Shown: one piece after another, positions 1-9,500 of the stretch | How the letters are laid out: each line of letters begins with the position of its first letter | How positions within the stretch are numbered: position 1 is the stretch's first letter | DNA from: Actinopolyspora halophila DSM 43834 | GTDB lineage: Bacteria; Actinomycetota; Actinomycetes; Mycobacteriales; Pseudonocardiaceae | Direction: 5' to 3' | DNA: 64,000 nt | Assembly (NCBI RefSeq): GCF_000371785.1 | Contig: NZ_AQUI01000002.1 | Location: forward strand, 2,397,276 to 2,461,275 | Translations under genes and position numbers: made by a program | The notes under the pieces: model-generated | Told to the model about the DNA's origin: nothing | Database searches by the model: none | What the model saw: the letters and a program-made list of their open reading frames with translations, nothing else

Positions 1-531
1 AATGGGCCCGTGGTGCTCGTCGCCAACCACAGCTCTCTCGTGGACGGACCCGTGCTGTTCGGCGTACTGCCACGTGGTGCCGCGTTCTTGGTCAAGCACG
101 AGCTGTTCCGCGGCGTTCTCGGGTGGGCGCTGCGTAAACTGGGTCAGATACCGGTCCGGAGGGGAGCTCCCGACCGTGGTGCGCTCTCGGTCGCGACTCG
201 GGTGCTGCGTTCCGGCGGTGTGCTCGGAGTGTTCCCCGAGGGAACTCGTGAGGGCGGAATGGCCGATGCACGGCACGGAGCGGCGTGGCTGGCACGTTCC
301 AGCGGGGCGCGGCTCGTTCCGGTGGCCTGCAGAGGAACGGCTCCGGTGCCTGGGCAACGTCGTTTCCGCCCCGAGGTGGACGTCCTGGTCGGCGAACCCG
401 TCGATCCCCCGGAAGTTCGCGGCAGGGCCGGGCTGGCCGCGGCGACCGAACGAATACGCACCGAGCTGGCCGGGCTGCTCGCGGAACTGGACGGGCCCGG
501 GGCCGGTTTCGGCACCGAGACGACTACGTGA
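1..531 (+). CDS. 1-acylglycerol-3-phosphate acyltransferase (PlsC family), 5' end missing
   Basis: Membrane-associated acyltransferase expected to transfer an acyl group to lysophosphatidic acid in phospholipid synthesis. The frame is already open at base 1, so the N-terminus lies outside the window. The catalytic block NHSSLVD (HxxxxD) is at the very start, and the substrate-binding FPEGTR block follows about 70 residues later. Only about 176 residues are present, and the membrane-anchoring N-terminus expected in this family is missing. It ends 13 bases before der. A cmk-plsC-der order is common in actinobacteria, so cmk is probably just upstream (inference). The family is certain; the exact lysolipid substrate is not. 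Confidence 0.9.
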   Translation, partial: NGPVVLVANHSSLVDGPVLFGVLPRGAAFLVKHELFRGVLGWALRKLGQIPVRRGAPDRGALSVATRVLRSGGVLGVFPEGTREGGMADARHGAAWLARSSGARLVPVACRGTAPVPGQRRFRPEVDVLVGEPVDPPEVRGRAGLAAATERIRTELAGLLAELDGPGAGFGTETTT

Positions 532-544
532 GAGGTAACGAGGC

Positions 545-1993
545 GTGAGCGAAGAGCCGCTTGCCGACGCCAGTGACGGCGCCGGCCTCGACGGCACCTG
601 GTCCGACGAAGCGGACTGGGCCGATTACGACCATTTGGTCGAGGACGAAGAGGACGAGGCCTCGACGACGGCGGGCCAACCCGTGCTCGCCGTCGTGGGC
701 AGGCCCAACGTCGGTAAATCGACCCTCGTGAACCGGTTGCTGGGACGTCGCCAGGCAGTGGTCAAGGACACTCCCGGCGTCACCAGGGACAGGGTGAGTT
801 ACGACGCCGTGTGGAACGGGCGCAGCTTCACGATCGTCGACACCGGAGGCTGGGATCCGGACGCCGAGGGTGTCTACGCGAGTGTGACCTCCCAGGCGGA
901 GATGGCCATGTCCGCGGCCGACGCGATCCTTCTCGTGGTCGACTCGAACGTGGGCTCCAGTGCCACCGACGAAGCAGCGGCCAAGGTGCTGCGCCGTTCC
1001 AAGCGCCCGGTGCTGGTCGTCGCCAACAAGGTCGACGACCAGCGTGCGGAGGCCGAGGTCGCGGAGCTGTGGTCGTTGGGACTGGGACAACCGTATCCGG
1101 TCAGCGCGCTGCACGGGCGCGGCTCGGGGGACTTGCTGGACGAGGTACTGCGAGTGTTCCCCGAGACCCCGCGTGAACGGTTCGGCGGAAGCGGCGGCCC
1201 GCGCCGGGTGGCCCTGGTCGGGAAGCCCAACGTCGGCAAGTCCAGCATGCTCAACAAGTTGGTCGGTGAGCAGCGCGCCGTCGTCGACGAGACCTCGGGC
1301 ACCACGGTGGATCCCGTCGATTCGTTGGTGGAGCTGGACGGTGAGGTGTGGCGTCTCGTGGACACCGCCGGACTGCGCAGGCGGGTCAGGACGGCGGACG
1401 GGACGGAGTACTACGCCTCCCTGCGCACCAAGGCGGCCATCGAGGCCGCGGAAGTGGTCATCGTGCTCATCGACGGGTCGAACCCGTTGACCGAGCAGGA
1501 CCTGCGCATCATCAGCATGGTCATCGAGTCGGGCAGATCCCTCGTGATCGCCTACAACAAGTGGGATCTGGTCGACGACGACCGCAGGAGGAGTCTGGAG
1601 AAGGAGATCGACCGCGATCTCGTTCAGGTTCGTTGGGCCGAACGTGTCAACGTCTCGGCGGAGACCGGTCGGGCGCTCGGCAAGCTGGCTCCTTCGCTGC
1701 GGCGGGCCCTGGACTCGTGGGATCAGCGTATCTCCACGGGCAGGATCAACTCCTGGATCTCGGAGATCGTGGCCGCGCAACCGCCTCCTGTTCGGGGAGG
1801 CAAACAGTCCAAGATCATGTTCGCGACCCAGGCGCACACGCGTCCGCCCACCCTCGTCCTGTTCAGCTCGGGATTCATCGAGGCGGGGTATCGCAGGTTC
1901 CTGGAGCGCAGGTTCCGCGAGGCCTTCGGATTCGGGGGGTCACCGGTGCGCGTGGTGGTTCGGATCAAGGAGAGCAAGAACGCGCGGAAGTAA
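545..1993 (+). CDS. der: Ribosome biogenesis GTPase Der (EngA)
   Basis: Tandem-domain GTPase acting in 50S ribosomal subunit assembly. It is 482 aa with two complete G domains: first P-loop GRPNVGKST at residues 52-60, with DTGGW and NKVD following, and second P-loop GKPNVGKSS at 226-234, with DTAG and NKWD. A C-terminal KH-like domain follows. The first 45 residues form an extension very rich in Asp and Glu that is not part of the catalytic fold. The GTG start is preceded by a GAGG-type ribosome-binding site and lies close behind the plsC-like gene, suggesting one transcript. Confidence 0.97.
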   Translation: MSEEPLADASDGAGLDGTWSDEADWADYDHLVEDEEDEASTTAGQPVLAVVGRPNVGKSTLVNRLLGRRQAVVKDTPGVTRDRVSYDAVWNGRSFTIVDTGGWDPDAEGVYASVTSQAEMAMSAADAILLVVDSNVGSSATDEAAAKVLRRSKRPVLVVANKVDDQRAEAEVAELWSLGLGQPYPVSALHGRGSGDLLDEVLRVFPETPRERFGGSGGPRRVALVGKPNVGKSSMLNKLVGEQRAVVDETSGTTVDPVDSLVELDGEVWRLVDTAGLRRRVRTADGTEYYASLRTKAAIEAAEVVIVLIDGSNPLTEQDLRIISMVIESGRSLVIAYNKWDLVDDDRRRSLEKEIDRDLVQVRWAERVNVSAETGRALGKLAPSLRRALDSWDQRISTGRINSWISEIVAAQPPPVRGGKQSKIMFATQAHTRPPTLVLFSSGFIEAGYRRFLERRFREAFGFGGSPVRVVVRIKESKNARK

Positions 1994-2080
1994 CGGCGGT
2001 GTCCGCGGACCAACCGAGCTCGGGTAGGGTGTGCACGCCCGGCACCGGCCGTTTCCGAAAGCGACGGAAGGTGCGTAGTG

Positions 2081-2914
2081 ATGCGTTGTCTGCGGCTGCC
2101 CGACGGGGAGGACCTGCCCGTGCTGGGCCAGGGAACCTGGGGTATGGGGGAGCGAGCCTCCGAGCGCGACGCGGAGGTGAACGCGTTGCGGCACGGCCTC
2201 GACCTGGGAATCCGGTTGGTGGACACCGCTGAGATGTACGGTTCGGGTGGCGCCGAGCAGGTGGTCGGTACGGCATTGTCCGGGCGCAGGGACGAGGCCT
2301 TCGTGGTTTCGAAGGTGTTCCCGCACAATGCCGATCGCGCCGGTGCGGTGGCCGCCTGTGAACGCAGTCTGCGGCGGTTGGGCACGGACCGGCTGGATCT
2401 GTACCTGCTGCACTGGCGCGGATCCGTCCCGCTGGAAGAGACCATGGAGGCCTTCGAGGAGCTGCGCCGGAGCGGCAAGGTTCGTTATTTCGGGGTCAGC
2501 AACTTCGATCCGGAGGACATGGACGAGCTGTTCGCCACTTCGGCGGGGCCGGGAGCGCAGACCGACCAGGTGCTGTACAACCTGACTCGGCGTGGTCCCG
2601 AGTTCGACCTGTTGCCGTGGTGCCGCCGTCGGGGACTTCCCGTCATGGCTTACTCCCCGATCGAACAGGGGCGGGTGCTCGACGATCCGGTGCTGGGCCG
2701 ACTGGCCGCACGACGGGGGGCCACCCCCGCACAGGTGGCCCTGGCGTGGGTGTTGAGCCGAGACGGTGTGTGCGCGATTCCCAAGGCCGCCACGGTCGAG
2801 CACGTCGAGCGGAACCTTTCGGCCCTGGACATGGTGCTGTCGGAGGAAGAGCTGGTCGAGCTGGACGAGCGTTTCCCTCCGCCGGAGGGGCCGAAACCGC
2901 TGGAGATCCTCTGA
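2081..2914 (+). CDS. Aldo/keto reductase
   Basis: NADPH-dependent carbonyl reductase with a predicted cytosolic TIM barrel, 277 aa. The catalytic tetrad is readable: Asp and Tyr in DTAEMYGSG, Lys in VVSKVF and His in LLHWRG. A C-terminal IPKAATVEHVERNL segment resembles the cofactor-binding end of the family. The sequence is closest in style to the bacterial YeaE/methylglyoxal reductase-like subgroup, but the substrate cannot be read. GGAAGG at 2066-2071 can serve either ATG 2081 or GTG 2078. It stands alone and is followed by a hairpin shared with the convergent peptidase gene. Confidence 0.9.
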   Translation: MRCLRLPDGEDLPVLGQGTWGMGERASERDAEVNALRHGLDLGIRLVDTAEMYGSGGAEQVVGTALSGRRDEAFVVSKVFPHNADRAGAVAACERSLRRLGTDRLDLYLLHWRGSVPLEETMEAFEELRRSGKVRYFGVSNFDPEDMDELFATSAGPGAQTDQVLYNLTRRGPEFDLLPWCRRRGLPVMAYSPIEQGRVLDDPVLGRLAARRGATPAQVALAWVLSRDGVCAIPKAATVEHVERNLSALDMVLSEEELVELDERFPPPEGPKPLEIL

Positions 2915-2947
2915 GACCCCGCAGCGGGGCTTCGCGCGAGTAGCTCC

Positions 2948-2981
2948 GGGTGCGGGCGGAGCCTCCAGCCCGCCCGCACCC
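2948..2981. terminator. Hairpin between convergent genes
   Basis: A perfect 12-bp inverted repeat, GGGTGCGGGCGG and CCGCCCGCACCC, with a 10-nt loop sits between the stops of the aldo/keto reductase and the S9 peptidase. There is no T-run, as is usual for high-GC actinomycete terminators. It could work in both directions. Confidence 0.65.
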
Positions 2982-3009
2982 GCACGTGAGCCGAGGCGGG
3001 AAACCCGCT

Positions 3010-5121
3010 TCAGCTCGCCGCCGAGCCGTTCGGTGCCAGCGTCCGGCGCAGGAAGTCCAACTGCAGCAACAGCAGGTTCTCCGTCTTGCTCTCCGAGGTC
3101 GGCATGTGGCTGACTCCGGGCAGCGGCAGCAGGGTGTGCGATTTTCCGGCCGAGGTGAGTGCCTCGGACATGCGCAGGGAGTGCGCGAACACCACGTTGT
3201 CGTCGACGGTTCCGTGTACCAGCAGCAGGTGCCCGTTCAGGCCTCCGGCGTCGGACAGCAGCGAGTTCGCGGCGTAAGTCTCCGGGGACGTGTTCGGATC
3301 GCCGAGGTAGCGCTCGGTGTAATGGGTGTCGTAGAGCCGCCAGTCACAGACCGGGGCCCCGGCGATCGCCGTGTGAAACACGTCGGGACGTCGCAGCACG
3401 GCCAGGGCAGCCAGGTACCCCCCGAAGGACCATCCGCGGATCGCCACCCGGTTCAGGTCCAGATCGGTGCGTTCGGAGGCGCAGGCGTGCAGCGCGTCCA
3501 CCTGGTCCTGCAGCGGGGGGCCCGCGAAGTCCCCCGCGATCGCGCGGTCCCAGTCGGGGCCGCGTCCGCCCGTGCCGCGTCCGTCCGTGATCAGCACGGC
3601 GAATCCCTGATCGGCGAACCACTGCGAGGTCAGGTAGCCGTGTCTGCGGTGCAGCACGCGTTGTGCCTGTGGGCCCCCGTAGGGATCCAGCAGCACCGGG
3701 AGCCGTCCGTGTTCGGGAGTGTGGTCGCGGGGAAGCAACAAGGCGCTGGACAGTTCGCGCGCTCCGAGGCGGAGCAGTTCCACCCGGGGAACGACCGAAC
3801 TGTCCTCGGCGCGGGAGGCGATCCCGGTCACCGGGGTGTCGTCACGCAGCACACGCACCCTGGTGTGGAGTTCTTCCAGACCGGCCGAGGACAGCACGGT
3901 GACGGGCCCGCCGCGCGTGGCACCGTGCACTCCGGGCGTTCCGGTGCGGCGCTCCACACCCCGGTCGCTCACCCGGTAGACGTGCACCTGGGACGGATCG
4001 GCTTCGGAAGCGGCGATCAGGATATCCGTGTCGTCGATGTCCAGCACCGCACGGACCTGGAGCTCCGGTCCCGTGCGGTCCTTTCCGTCGACCAGCAGCC
4101 GATAGGCGCCCTCCACGGGCGAGATCCGTACCAGTTCCCCTCCCGGGGTCCAGGCGGGCCAGCCGGTTTTGATCTCGACCCAGTTCCGGTCGGTCTCGCG
4201 GTGCAGCTCGCGGGTTCTCCCCGTTCCCGGGTCGAGGACGAGCACCGGTTGACTGCGTTGATCGCGGCTCTGCACCGCCAGCAGCGGAGCACCGTGCTCG
4301 GACCAGTGGACGGCGACCAGGTAGGGGTGACCGACCCGATCCCAGCTCACCGGGATGCGCCGGGTGACCCGCGTGCCGGTGAGCTCGAACAACTCGAGTG
4401 CGACGTCGGCATTGGCCTCGCCCGCCGCCGGATACGGCATGGTGTTCGGGGGGTGGGCCGGTTCGGCCGGGTCGGCGAGGTTCCAACGGGTGACTTCCGA
4501 CTCGTCCACCCTGGCGGCGAGGATCGCCGAACCGTCCGGCGACCACCAGTAGCCGCGTCCCCGGTTCATCTCCTCGGCGGCTATGAACTCGGCCGCGCCC
4601 CAGCGCTCTCGTTCGTGCTCCGGCTCGGCGACGGGACGATCGCCGAGGCCGTCGGAGCCGATCACGCGTAACGCGCCCTCGACCGTGTAGGCGATGCGGT
4701 CACCGTTCGGGCTGAGCCTGGGATCGGTCACCGGGTGTTGCGCGGGCAGTCTTGCCACCTGTCCGGTGTCCGTGTCGACGACGAACAGCGAACCGGACAG
4801 CACGAACGCCGTGATGGACACTGCTGTGTCCACTGTGTACTCCGTGATTCCCGAGGCCCGTTCGCGGGCTCTTTCGCGCCGGGCCAGCTCCTCGGGAGAG
4901 GCGGCGTCCACCTCGTCGAGCCGGGCCGGGTCGGCCACGAGGTGCTCGGTGCCGTCTTCCGTGGTCAACATCCACAACGCGTTGCTGCGGTCGGTGCCGC
5001 TCGCCGACCGCAGGAACAGCACCCGCAGGCCGTCCGGTGAAACGGTGAAATTGCGCGGCGCCCCCAATGTGAACCCCTGGGTTCGGGCGCTGTGACGAGG
5101 AAACGTATCGGCTGCGGTCAT
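3010..5121 (-). CDS. S9 family peptidase, dipeptidyl-peptidase IV-like
   Basis: Serine exopeptidase predicted to release dipeptides from peptide N-termini. It is 703 aa: an N-terminal beta-propeller (DPPIV_N type) carrying the double-Glu motif (AAEEM) that binds the substrate amino terminus, then an alpha/beta-hydrolase domain. The triad is visible: Ser565 in GWSFGG, Asp640 in HGTVDDN and His672 in GVSHMP. No signal peptide is seen, so it is probably cytosolic. I chose the ATG at 5121 (MTAADTF); an open frame runs further upstream, but the sequence there is low-complexity and not family-like. Confidence 0.92.
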   Translation of the reverse strand: MTAADTFPRHSARTQGFTLGAPRNFTVSPDGLRVLFLRSASGTDRSNALWMLTTEDGTEHLVADPARLDEVDAASPEELARRERARERASGITEYTVDTAVSITAFVLSGSLFVVDTDTGQVARLPAQHPVTDPRLSPNGDRIAYTVEGALRVIGSDGLGDRPVAEPEHERERWGAAEFIAAEEMNRGRGYWWSPDGSAILAARVDESEVTRWNLADPAEPAHPPNTMPYPAAGEANADVALELFELTGTRVTRRIPVSWDRVGHPYLVAVHWSEHGAPLLAVQSRDQRSQPVLVLDPGTGRTRELHRETDRNWVEIKTGWPAWTPGGELVRISPVEGAYRLLVDGKDRTGPELQVRAVLDIDDTDILIAASEADPSQVHVYRVSDRGVERRTGTPGVHGATRGGPVTVLSSAGLEELHTRVRVLRDDTPVTGIASRAEDSSVVPRVELLRLGARELSSALLLPRDHTPEHGRLPVLLDPYGGPQAQRVLHRRHGYLTSQWFADQGFAVLITDGRGTGGRGPDWDRAIAGDFAGPPLQDQVDALHACASERTDLDLNRVAIRGWSFGGYLAALAVLRRPDVFHTAIAGAPVCDWRLYDTHYTERYLGDPNTSPETYAANSLLSDAGGLNGHLLLVHGTVDDNVVFAHSLRMSEALTSAGKSHTLLPLPGVSHMPTSESKTENLLLLQLDFLRRTLAPNGSAAS

Positions 5122-5248
5122 GGCAGTAGCCTGCCAAACTCCGCCTCGCTCCGCGCGGGTGGGAGCCGAGCAATGGCCGGGAGACGCCGTTTTCCGTCCC
5201 GGGGCCGCTCGCGGAGCACGGCTGCGGTGCTCGACCGGACACGGTTCC

Positions 5249-5290
5249 GACCGGCCCGACTCCGGTCCGGAGACCGGAATCGGGCCGGTC
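5249..5290 (-). terminator. Hairpin after the nucleoside transporter gene
   Basis: A perfect 11-bp inverted repeat (GACCGGCCCGA / TCGGGCCGGTC, 20-nt loop) begins seven bases past the stop of the minus-strand transporter gene. No T-run follows. Its position supports a terminator. Confidence 0.6.
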
Positions 5291-5296
5291 ACCGGG

Positions 5297-6631
5297 TCAG
5301 GCGATTACGATGCCCGCGATGGCGGCGCTCATCAGGTTCGCCAGGGTGCCCGCCAGCACGGCTCGTATACCGAGCTGGGCGATCAACGGCCTACGACTGG
5401 GGACCAGCCCGCCGAGGCCGCCGAGGAGGATGCCCAGCGAACTGAAGTTCGCGAATCCGGTGAGCGCGAAGGTGACGATGACAGTGGTCCGGTCGGACAG
5501 TTCGGAGGCGGCCGATCCGAAGTCGGCGAAGGCGACGAACTCGTTGAGCGCGAGTTTCTGCCCGAGGAAGCTCCCGGCCCGCACCGCTTCGTCGAGCGGG
5601 ACGCCGATGGCGGCCATCACGGGTGAGAAGACGTAGCCGAGGATTCGCTGGAAGGTGAGGTCCTCCAGCCCGAACAGGCCTCCCAGGCCTCCGACGATCA
5701 GGTTGAGCAACGCGATCAGCGAGATGAAGGCGAACAGCATCGCTCCCACGTTGAGCGCGAGCTTCAACCCGTCCGAGGCGCCGACCGCCGCGGCGTCGAT
5801 GACGTTTCGCGGTTTCTCCGATTCGGCGGACTCCGTGTCGTTTTCGGCTTCGGGGGCTTGCTCGTCCGAGGACGCCGCGGACTCCTGTTCGACGGAGGAC
5901 GGTTCGGAGCCCTGCTCCTCGGAGTCCGTCTTCTTGGTGCTGGCCACCACCGCCTGGTCGCTGTCCGCCTTCTCCGTCTCGGGGACGATGATCTTGCCCA
6001 TCAGCAGACCGGCGGGCGCTGCCATGAAGCTCGCCGCGATCAGGTACTCCAGATCGGCCCCGAGCAGCGAGTAACCGACCAGCACCGTCCCGGCCACCGT
6101 GGACAGCCCGCCCGTCATGACGGCGAAGAACTCGGAGCGCGTCATCCGCATCAGATAGGGGCGAACGACGAGCGGTGCCTCAGTCTGACCCACGAATATG
6201 TTCGCCGTGGCGTTCATCGATTCGGCCTTGGTCGTGCCCAGCAGTTTCTGCAGTCCGCCCCCGATGAGGCGGACCACCCACTGCAGGATGTTCCAGTGAT
6301 AGAGCACGGCGGTCAGCGAGGCGATGAACACGATGATCGGCAGCACCTGGAAGGCGAACAGGGTGGTGTTCTCATCGAGATTCTCGAGGAGGGGACCGAC
6401 CATGAAGTCGATTCCCTCGTTGGCCGAGTCGATCACTTTGCCGACCCCGTCGGCCACCGTGCCCAGGATCTGTTTTCCCGTTTCCCAGCGCAGCACCAGA
6501 AAAGCGAATACGACCTGGAGGGCCAGTGCCCCGAGAACCGTGCGAGGACGGATGGAGCGGGGGCTCGTGGAGAGGGCGACCGCGATCAGCAGCAGCACGA
6601 GCATGCCGCCGATACCCCATAGCACGTGCAC
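5297..6631 (-). CDS. CNT-family (NupC-type) nucleoside transporter
   Basis: Concentrative nucleoside transporter of the cytoplasmic membrane, 444 aa. The family motifs are present: GQTEAPL around residues 148-154 for nucleoside binding, and NEFVAFADF in the second half. There are multiple hydrophobic spans and Gate-type repeats. One cytoplasmic-looking loop, about residues 219-275, is expanded and made almost wholly of Ser, Glu, Asp and Ala, which I do not recall as normal for NupC. The GTG start has an AGGAAAGGA ribosome-binding site on the minus strand. Ion coupling (H+ or Na+) cannot be told from sequence. Confidence 0.92.
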   Translation of the reverse strand: MHVLWGIGGMLVLLLIAVALSTSPRSIRPRTVLGALALQVVFAFLVLRWETGKQILGTVADGVGKVIDSANEGIDFMVGPLLENLDENTTLFAFQVLPIIVFIASLTAVLYHWNILQWVVRLIGGGLQKLLGTTKAESMNATANIFVGQTEAPLVVRPYLMRMTRSEFFAVMTGGLSTVAGTVLVGYSLLGADLEYLIAASFMAAPAGLLMGKIIVPETEKADSDQAVVASTKKTDSEEQGSEPSSVEQESAASSDEQAPEAENDTESAESEKPRNVIDAAAVGASDGLKLALNVGAMLFAFISLIALLNLIVGGLGGLFGLEDLTFQRILGYVFSPVMAAIGVPLDEAVRAGSFLGQKLALNEFVAFADFGSAASELSDRTTVIVTFALTGFANFSSLGILLGGLGGLVPSRRPLIAQLGIRAVLAGTLANLMSAAIAGIVIA

Positions 6632-6909
6632 GAAGACAGTCCTTTCCTACGGTTCGCCCGGTTCGTTGATCAACGCGTTGTGCGAGCGGGAACCGTCGGC
6701 GTCGAGCTTGGTTTGATCACCGAATGTTGACACGTGTCTGATCAACTGGACAGTGCGGGACACGTTTCGTCATTACGAAGAAACGAATTCTTTCGCTGGG
6801 CGGAACCCGTGGAACAGTGTTGATCTTCGACGGTGAGCGACCGGTACTGTACGTGTTCGTCACGAGCGTTCTGGCTCCGTCGCCTCCGGAGGGGAGACGT
6901 CCGTTCGGC

Positions 6910-7227
6910 TCAGTTCCGTCGGTCGACCACCGCGGCGAGTTCGCGGATGAACACGAACACCAGGGGGAAGGCGCCCAGGACCGCCCAGCGGCCGTCACCG
7001 GACCACAACCACAGCAGGAGCCCGGTCAACAGTGCCAGCACCCCGACCCGCACCGACCAGTTCGCCCGCGCCCCCCGTAACCGGATCAGCACCAGGCCGG
7101 TGGCGGCGACGAGTACTCCCGTGACGAGCCAGTTCCAGTGCAGGGTGAACATCGCGAGGAGCAGTCCCACGGCCGGTGCGGCCGTCGCCGTGTAGATGTC
7201 CGTGCGGGTGATGGTCGGCTGTTTCAT
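6910..7227 (-). CDS. Small integral membrane protein
   Basis: A 105-residue protein starting MKQPTITRTDIY, with about three hydrophobic helices (near residues 16-30, 33-48 and 60-76) and a possible fourth at 80-95. It ends in a charged tail. The start is the only ATG that fits an AAGGA ribosome-binding site. I do not recognise a family. It lies between the nucleoside transporter and cutA on the same strand, but gaps of about 280 and 185 bases argue against a tight operon. Confidence 0.7.
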   Translation of the reverse strand: MKQPTITRTDIYTATAAPAVGLLLAMFTLHWNWLVTGVLVAATGLVLIRLRGARANWSVRVGVLALLTGLLLWLWSGDGRWAVLGAFPLVFVFIRELAAVVDRRN

Positions 7228-7412
7228 CCGGATGGGTCCTTGCCTGGTCGTCGCTGGGGCGACACGCGTTGGTCGAACGGTGCTTCGCCCTCCGCTGTGC
7301 GCGGACCGGGAGGTGGAATCGGGTCGTTTCCACCTCACCGCTTTCAGGGGCTTCGGTCTGCGCTCTCGGCTCGTGCCGATGATCGTGGAGTGCGTTTTTC
7401 GGGGACGTGGAG

Positions 7413-7730
7413 TTACGGACCGGTTTCCTCGTCGATCCAGGAGAGATAATCGGCAGCGCCCGTGACGATCGGGGTGGCGATCACCTCCGGCACGTCGTAG
7501 TTGTGCCGTTGCCCGAGGTGCTCGATCAGGGCGTCGACGCGGTCGCGGGAGGTCTTGACCTGCAGTTGCCACTCCTGCTCGTCCTGTACGCCTCCTTCCC
7601 AGCGGAAGAAGCTGCGAACCGGCACCACTTGGACGCACGCGCCGAAGCGGCCCGCCACGACACCGCGCGCCAGTTCGGCGGCGGTCTCCTCCGAATCGGT
7701 CGTTGTGATGACCTGTACGTATTCCGCCAT
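7413..7730 (-). CDS. cutA: Divalent-cation tolerance protein CutA
   Basis: Small trimeric CutA1 protein, 105 aa. The family pattern is clear: VQVITTTDSEETAAELARGVVAGR at the start, the CVQVVPVRSFFRWEG strand, EWQLQVKT, and the C-terminal HNYDVPEVIATPI block. CutA has been linked to copper tolerance in enteric bacteria, but its biochemical role remains poorly defined. It faces away from the DUF2795 gene. Confidence 0.95.
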   Translation of the reverse strand: MAEYVQVITTTDSEETAAELARGVVAGRFGACVQVVPVRSFFRWEGGVQDEQEWQLQVKTSRDRVDALIEHLGQRHNYDVPEVIATPIVTGAADYLSWIDEETGP

Positions 7731-7890
7731 GATCTCAGGCTAGCCGCAAAACGAGCGAAAAGATCCGGCAGGCACGTTTACCCGTGTTCACCGGACGGTA
7801 TCCCCTTGGCGGAGAGCGCGCGTGCCCGTTGGTCGCCCCGGGGTGATCAACGGCGCGTCTCCGGACGTACCTTGCCTCGAGGAGGGTGCC

Positions 7891-8106
7891 ATGACGGATG
7901 CGGACGAACGCCGTGTGAGCAAGGCCTTGCAGGGATTGGAGTTCCCGGCCGACAAGGAGCGGTTGCTTCGCTACGCCGAGGACCGCCAGGCCGATTCGCG
8001 GACTCTGCGCGCGCTGCGGATGCTGCCCGAAGGTACGTATCAGGACAGTGCGGAGGTCGAGAGTGCCGTTCCGCAACGTCCCGAGCAGGAGTCGTCCTCC
8101 GGGTGA
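7891..8106 (+). CDS. DUF2795 domain protein
   Basis: A 71-residue protein matching the actinobacterial DUF2795 pattern (ALQGLEFPADKERLLRYAEDR, then LRALRMLPEGTYQDSAEV). The function is unknown. ATG 7891 has a GAGGAGG ribosome-binding site; the open frame before it is not family-like. The C-terminus is a polar Glu/Ser tail. Confidence 0.85.
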   Translation: MTDADERRVSKALQGLEFPADKERLLRYAEDRQADSRTLRALRMLPEGTYQDSAEVESAVPQRPEQESSSG

Positions 8107-8172
8107 GCCCGTGGTGTTCCCTGACGGAAAAGCATCCCCGCCGACGTAGGACGAGAGTGAGGAGGACCCGCA

Positions 8173-8460
8173 GTGCCCGAGTTGTTGCAGCAGGACACGA
8201 TCGAGAAGCGGCTCGCTTCGGGCTGGGAGTACCGTGACGGCGCGGTGCACAAGACGTGGCAGCTCAAGGGTTTCCTCTCCGCGATGAGCCTGGCCAACGC
8301 CGTCGCTCATCTGGCGAACGAGGCCAACCACCACCCCGACATGTCCGTGCACGACTACAACCGGCTCACGGTGCGTATCACCACGCATTCCGCGGGTGGT
8401 GTAACGGAGAACGATCTGGCCCTGGCCGAGCGCATCGAAGGACTTCACCGCGAGGGCTGA
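8173..8460 (+). CDS. 4a-hydroxytetrahydrobiopterin dehydratase (PCD/DCoH family)
   Basis: Small pterin-4a-carbinolamine dehydratase-like enzyme, 95 aa. It carries the active-site signature EANHHPDMSVHDYNRLTV and the following TTHSAGGVTENDLALA helix. In other organisms it regenerates the pterin cofactor after aromatic amino acid hydroxylation. No hydroxylase is in this window, so its partner is unknown. GTG start with GGAGGA at 8161. The gene ends ten bases before a hairpin. Confidence 0.9.
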   Translation: MPELLQQDTIEKRLASGWEYRDGAVHKTWQLKGFLSAMSLANAVAHLANEANHHPDMSVHDYNRLTVRITTHSAGGVTENDLALAERIEGLHREG

Positions 8461-8469
8461 ACGATCCTT

Positions 8470-8497
8470 CCGCACGGAGGACCGGTTCTCCGTGCGG
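8470..8497 (+). terminator. Hairpin after the pterin dehydratase gene
   Basis: A perfect 10-bp stem, CCGCACGGAG and CTCCGTGCGG, with an 8-nt loop begins nine bases after the stop codon. There is no T-run. Confidence 0.65.
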
Positions 8498-9075
8498 GCT
8501 CCGAGGTCGTGACCCCCGCTCGTGAACTCGGCTCGCCGTGAGTGCCGTGCCCGCGAAGCGGGGAAGAGGCCGCCCGGCCTCGTTGTCGGCTTCCCCCGGG
8601 GCGTGTGTCCGGCGGGGAGACGTGCCGCCGGTTCCGCCGATCGTGCGGAATCGGCGGCACGACGTTTTGTGTCCCCCGTGCTGCTGGTCCGGAGGTGTGG
8701 GGCGCTCGCGGAAGCGGTGCCCGGATGTGGTCCTCGCGGACGGGGGCGGTCCCCCGCTCCGGTGGGCACCGTCGTCCGGGGAAACGCGGTTCGGTCACCG
8801 TCGAGCGGTCGTTCGTGCGCGTTTTCGCCGACCGAACGACGCGGAATGTTTCTTCGAGGGAACTTTTCTCGCTCGTTGCTTTGTGAGGAATCGATTTTCG
8901 GGATCGTTTTCCCGCGGGGAGAAACTTTTTTCGTCGAATGTCCGGCCCGGGCGTGAAACGTCGGTCGGGGACGCACGACGGTCCGCGCGGTCCCGGTCGG
9001 TTCGGCCCGTCGTCGAGGGGATGGATGCGGGGAGAGGCACCTCCAGCCGTGTGACCAGCTATGTCTGTTGTATTC

Positions 9076-9098
9076 GTTTTTTCAGTACTCGAAAAAAC
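9076..9098. repeat. AT-rich inverted repeat
   Basis: Perfect 8-bp arms, GTTTTTTC and GAAAAAAC, around a 7-nt spacer. In a genome of this GC content such an A/T-rich repeat is unlikely by chance. It could be a protein-binding site or a bidirectional structural element. It lies about 400 bases before gltB. Confidence 0.4.
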
Positions 9099-9330
9099 CA
9101 TTGCCGTGTGGACATGGGCGGTTATCATCGACCGTGGGGAAGAGTGAGTAACCCTCACGTGCTTCCCCGAGGCGGAACAGCCGCAGGCTTGACGGTGCTC
9201 CGGGTGGAGTGCCGTGGTCGCGGCGTCCGACGTCGGAGGCGGTGACCCTGCGCTCGGCGCCGACAGCGTGTGCACGTGATCGCGGAACGCGAGCAAAGTT
9301 TCCCGGAATGTGGGACGCGAGTACGCGGGT

Positions 9331-9380
9331 GTAACACGTGTTACTCACTCGTAGTCGTGCAACCCGTAGATCTGTATAGT
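9331..9380 (+). promoter_or_regulatory. Candidate gltBD promoter with upstream palindrome
   Basis: A perfect 14-bp palindrome GTAACACGTGTTAC spans 9331-9344. A TATAGT -10-like hexamer is at 9375-9380, with only a poor -35 at the right distance. The palindrome centre would fall about 50 bases before the expected transcription start, a usual place for an activator. The GTnAC half-site resembles that of the nitrogen regulator GlnR, but this is only a suggestion. The predicted leader is about 115 nt. Confidence 0.4.
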
Positions 9381-9500
9381 TCCGCAAACTGAACAAGAAT
9401 GCAACGGCGCATCCTTCTTGTCAGCTTCGGAGAGGTTTTCACGGTCTCGCCTGTCGTATTCGTGCGGCTGAGATCGTTGCCTGACGACGGGAGGATCCGA

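Larger units (their letters stand above)
8498..9500. other. Long intergenic region before gltB
   Basis: About 1 kb with no reading frame that I can support. Open frames here give Arg/Pro-rich, low-complexity translations typical of random high-GC frames. The stretch 8840-9130 is unusually AT-rich for this genome. Several inverted repeats lie in the last 430 bases (9076-9098, 9142-9152 with 9340-9350, and 9331-9344), followed by a plausible -10 at 9375. I read it as the control region of gltBD. Confidence 0.6.

Noticed and set aside
7735-8976. 413-codon minus-strand frame over the DUF2795 and pterin dehydratase genes
   Set aside because: It is antisense to two short but recognisable genes and its own translation has no family features.
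8538-9245. 235-codon frame in the region before gltB
   Set aside because: Low-complexity Arg/Pro/Gly/Ser translation, no ribosome-binding site, and it crosses the AT-rich stretch where codon use is not like any gene here.
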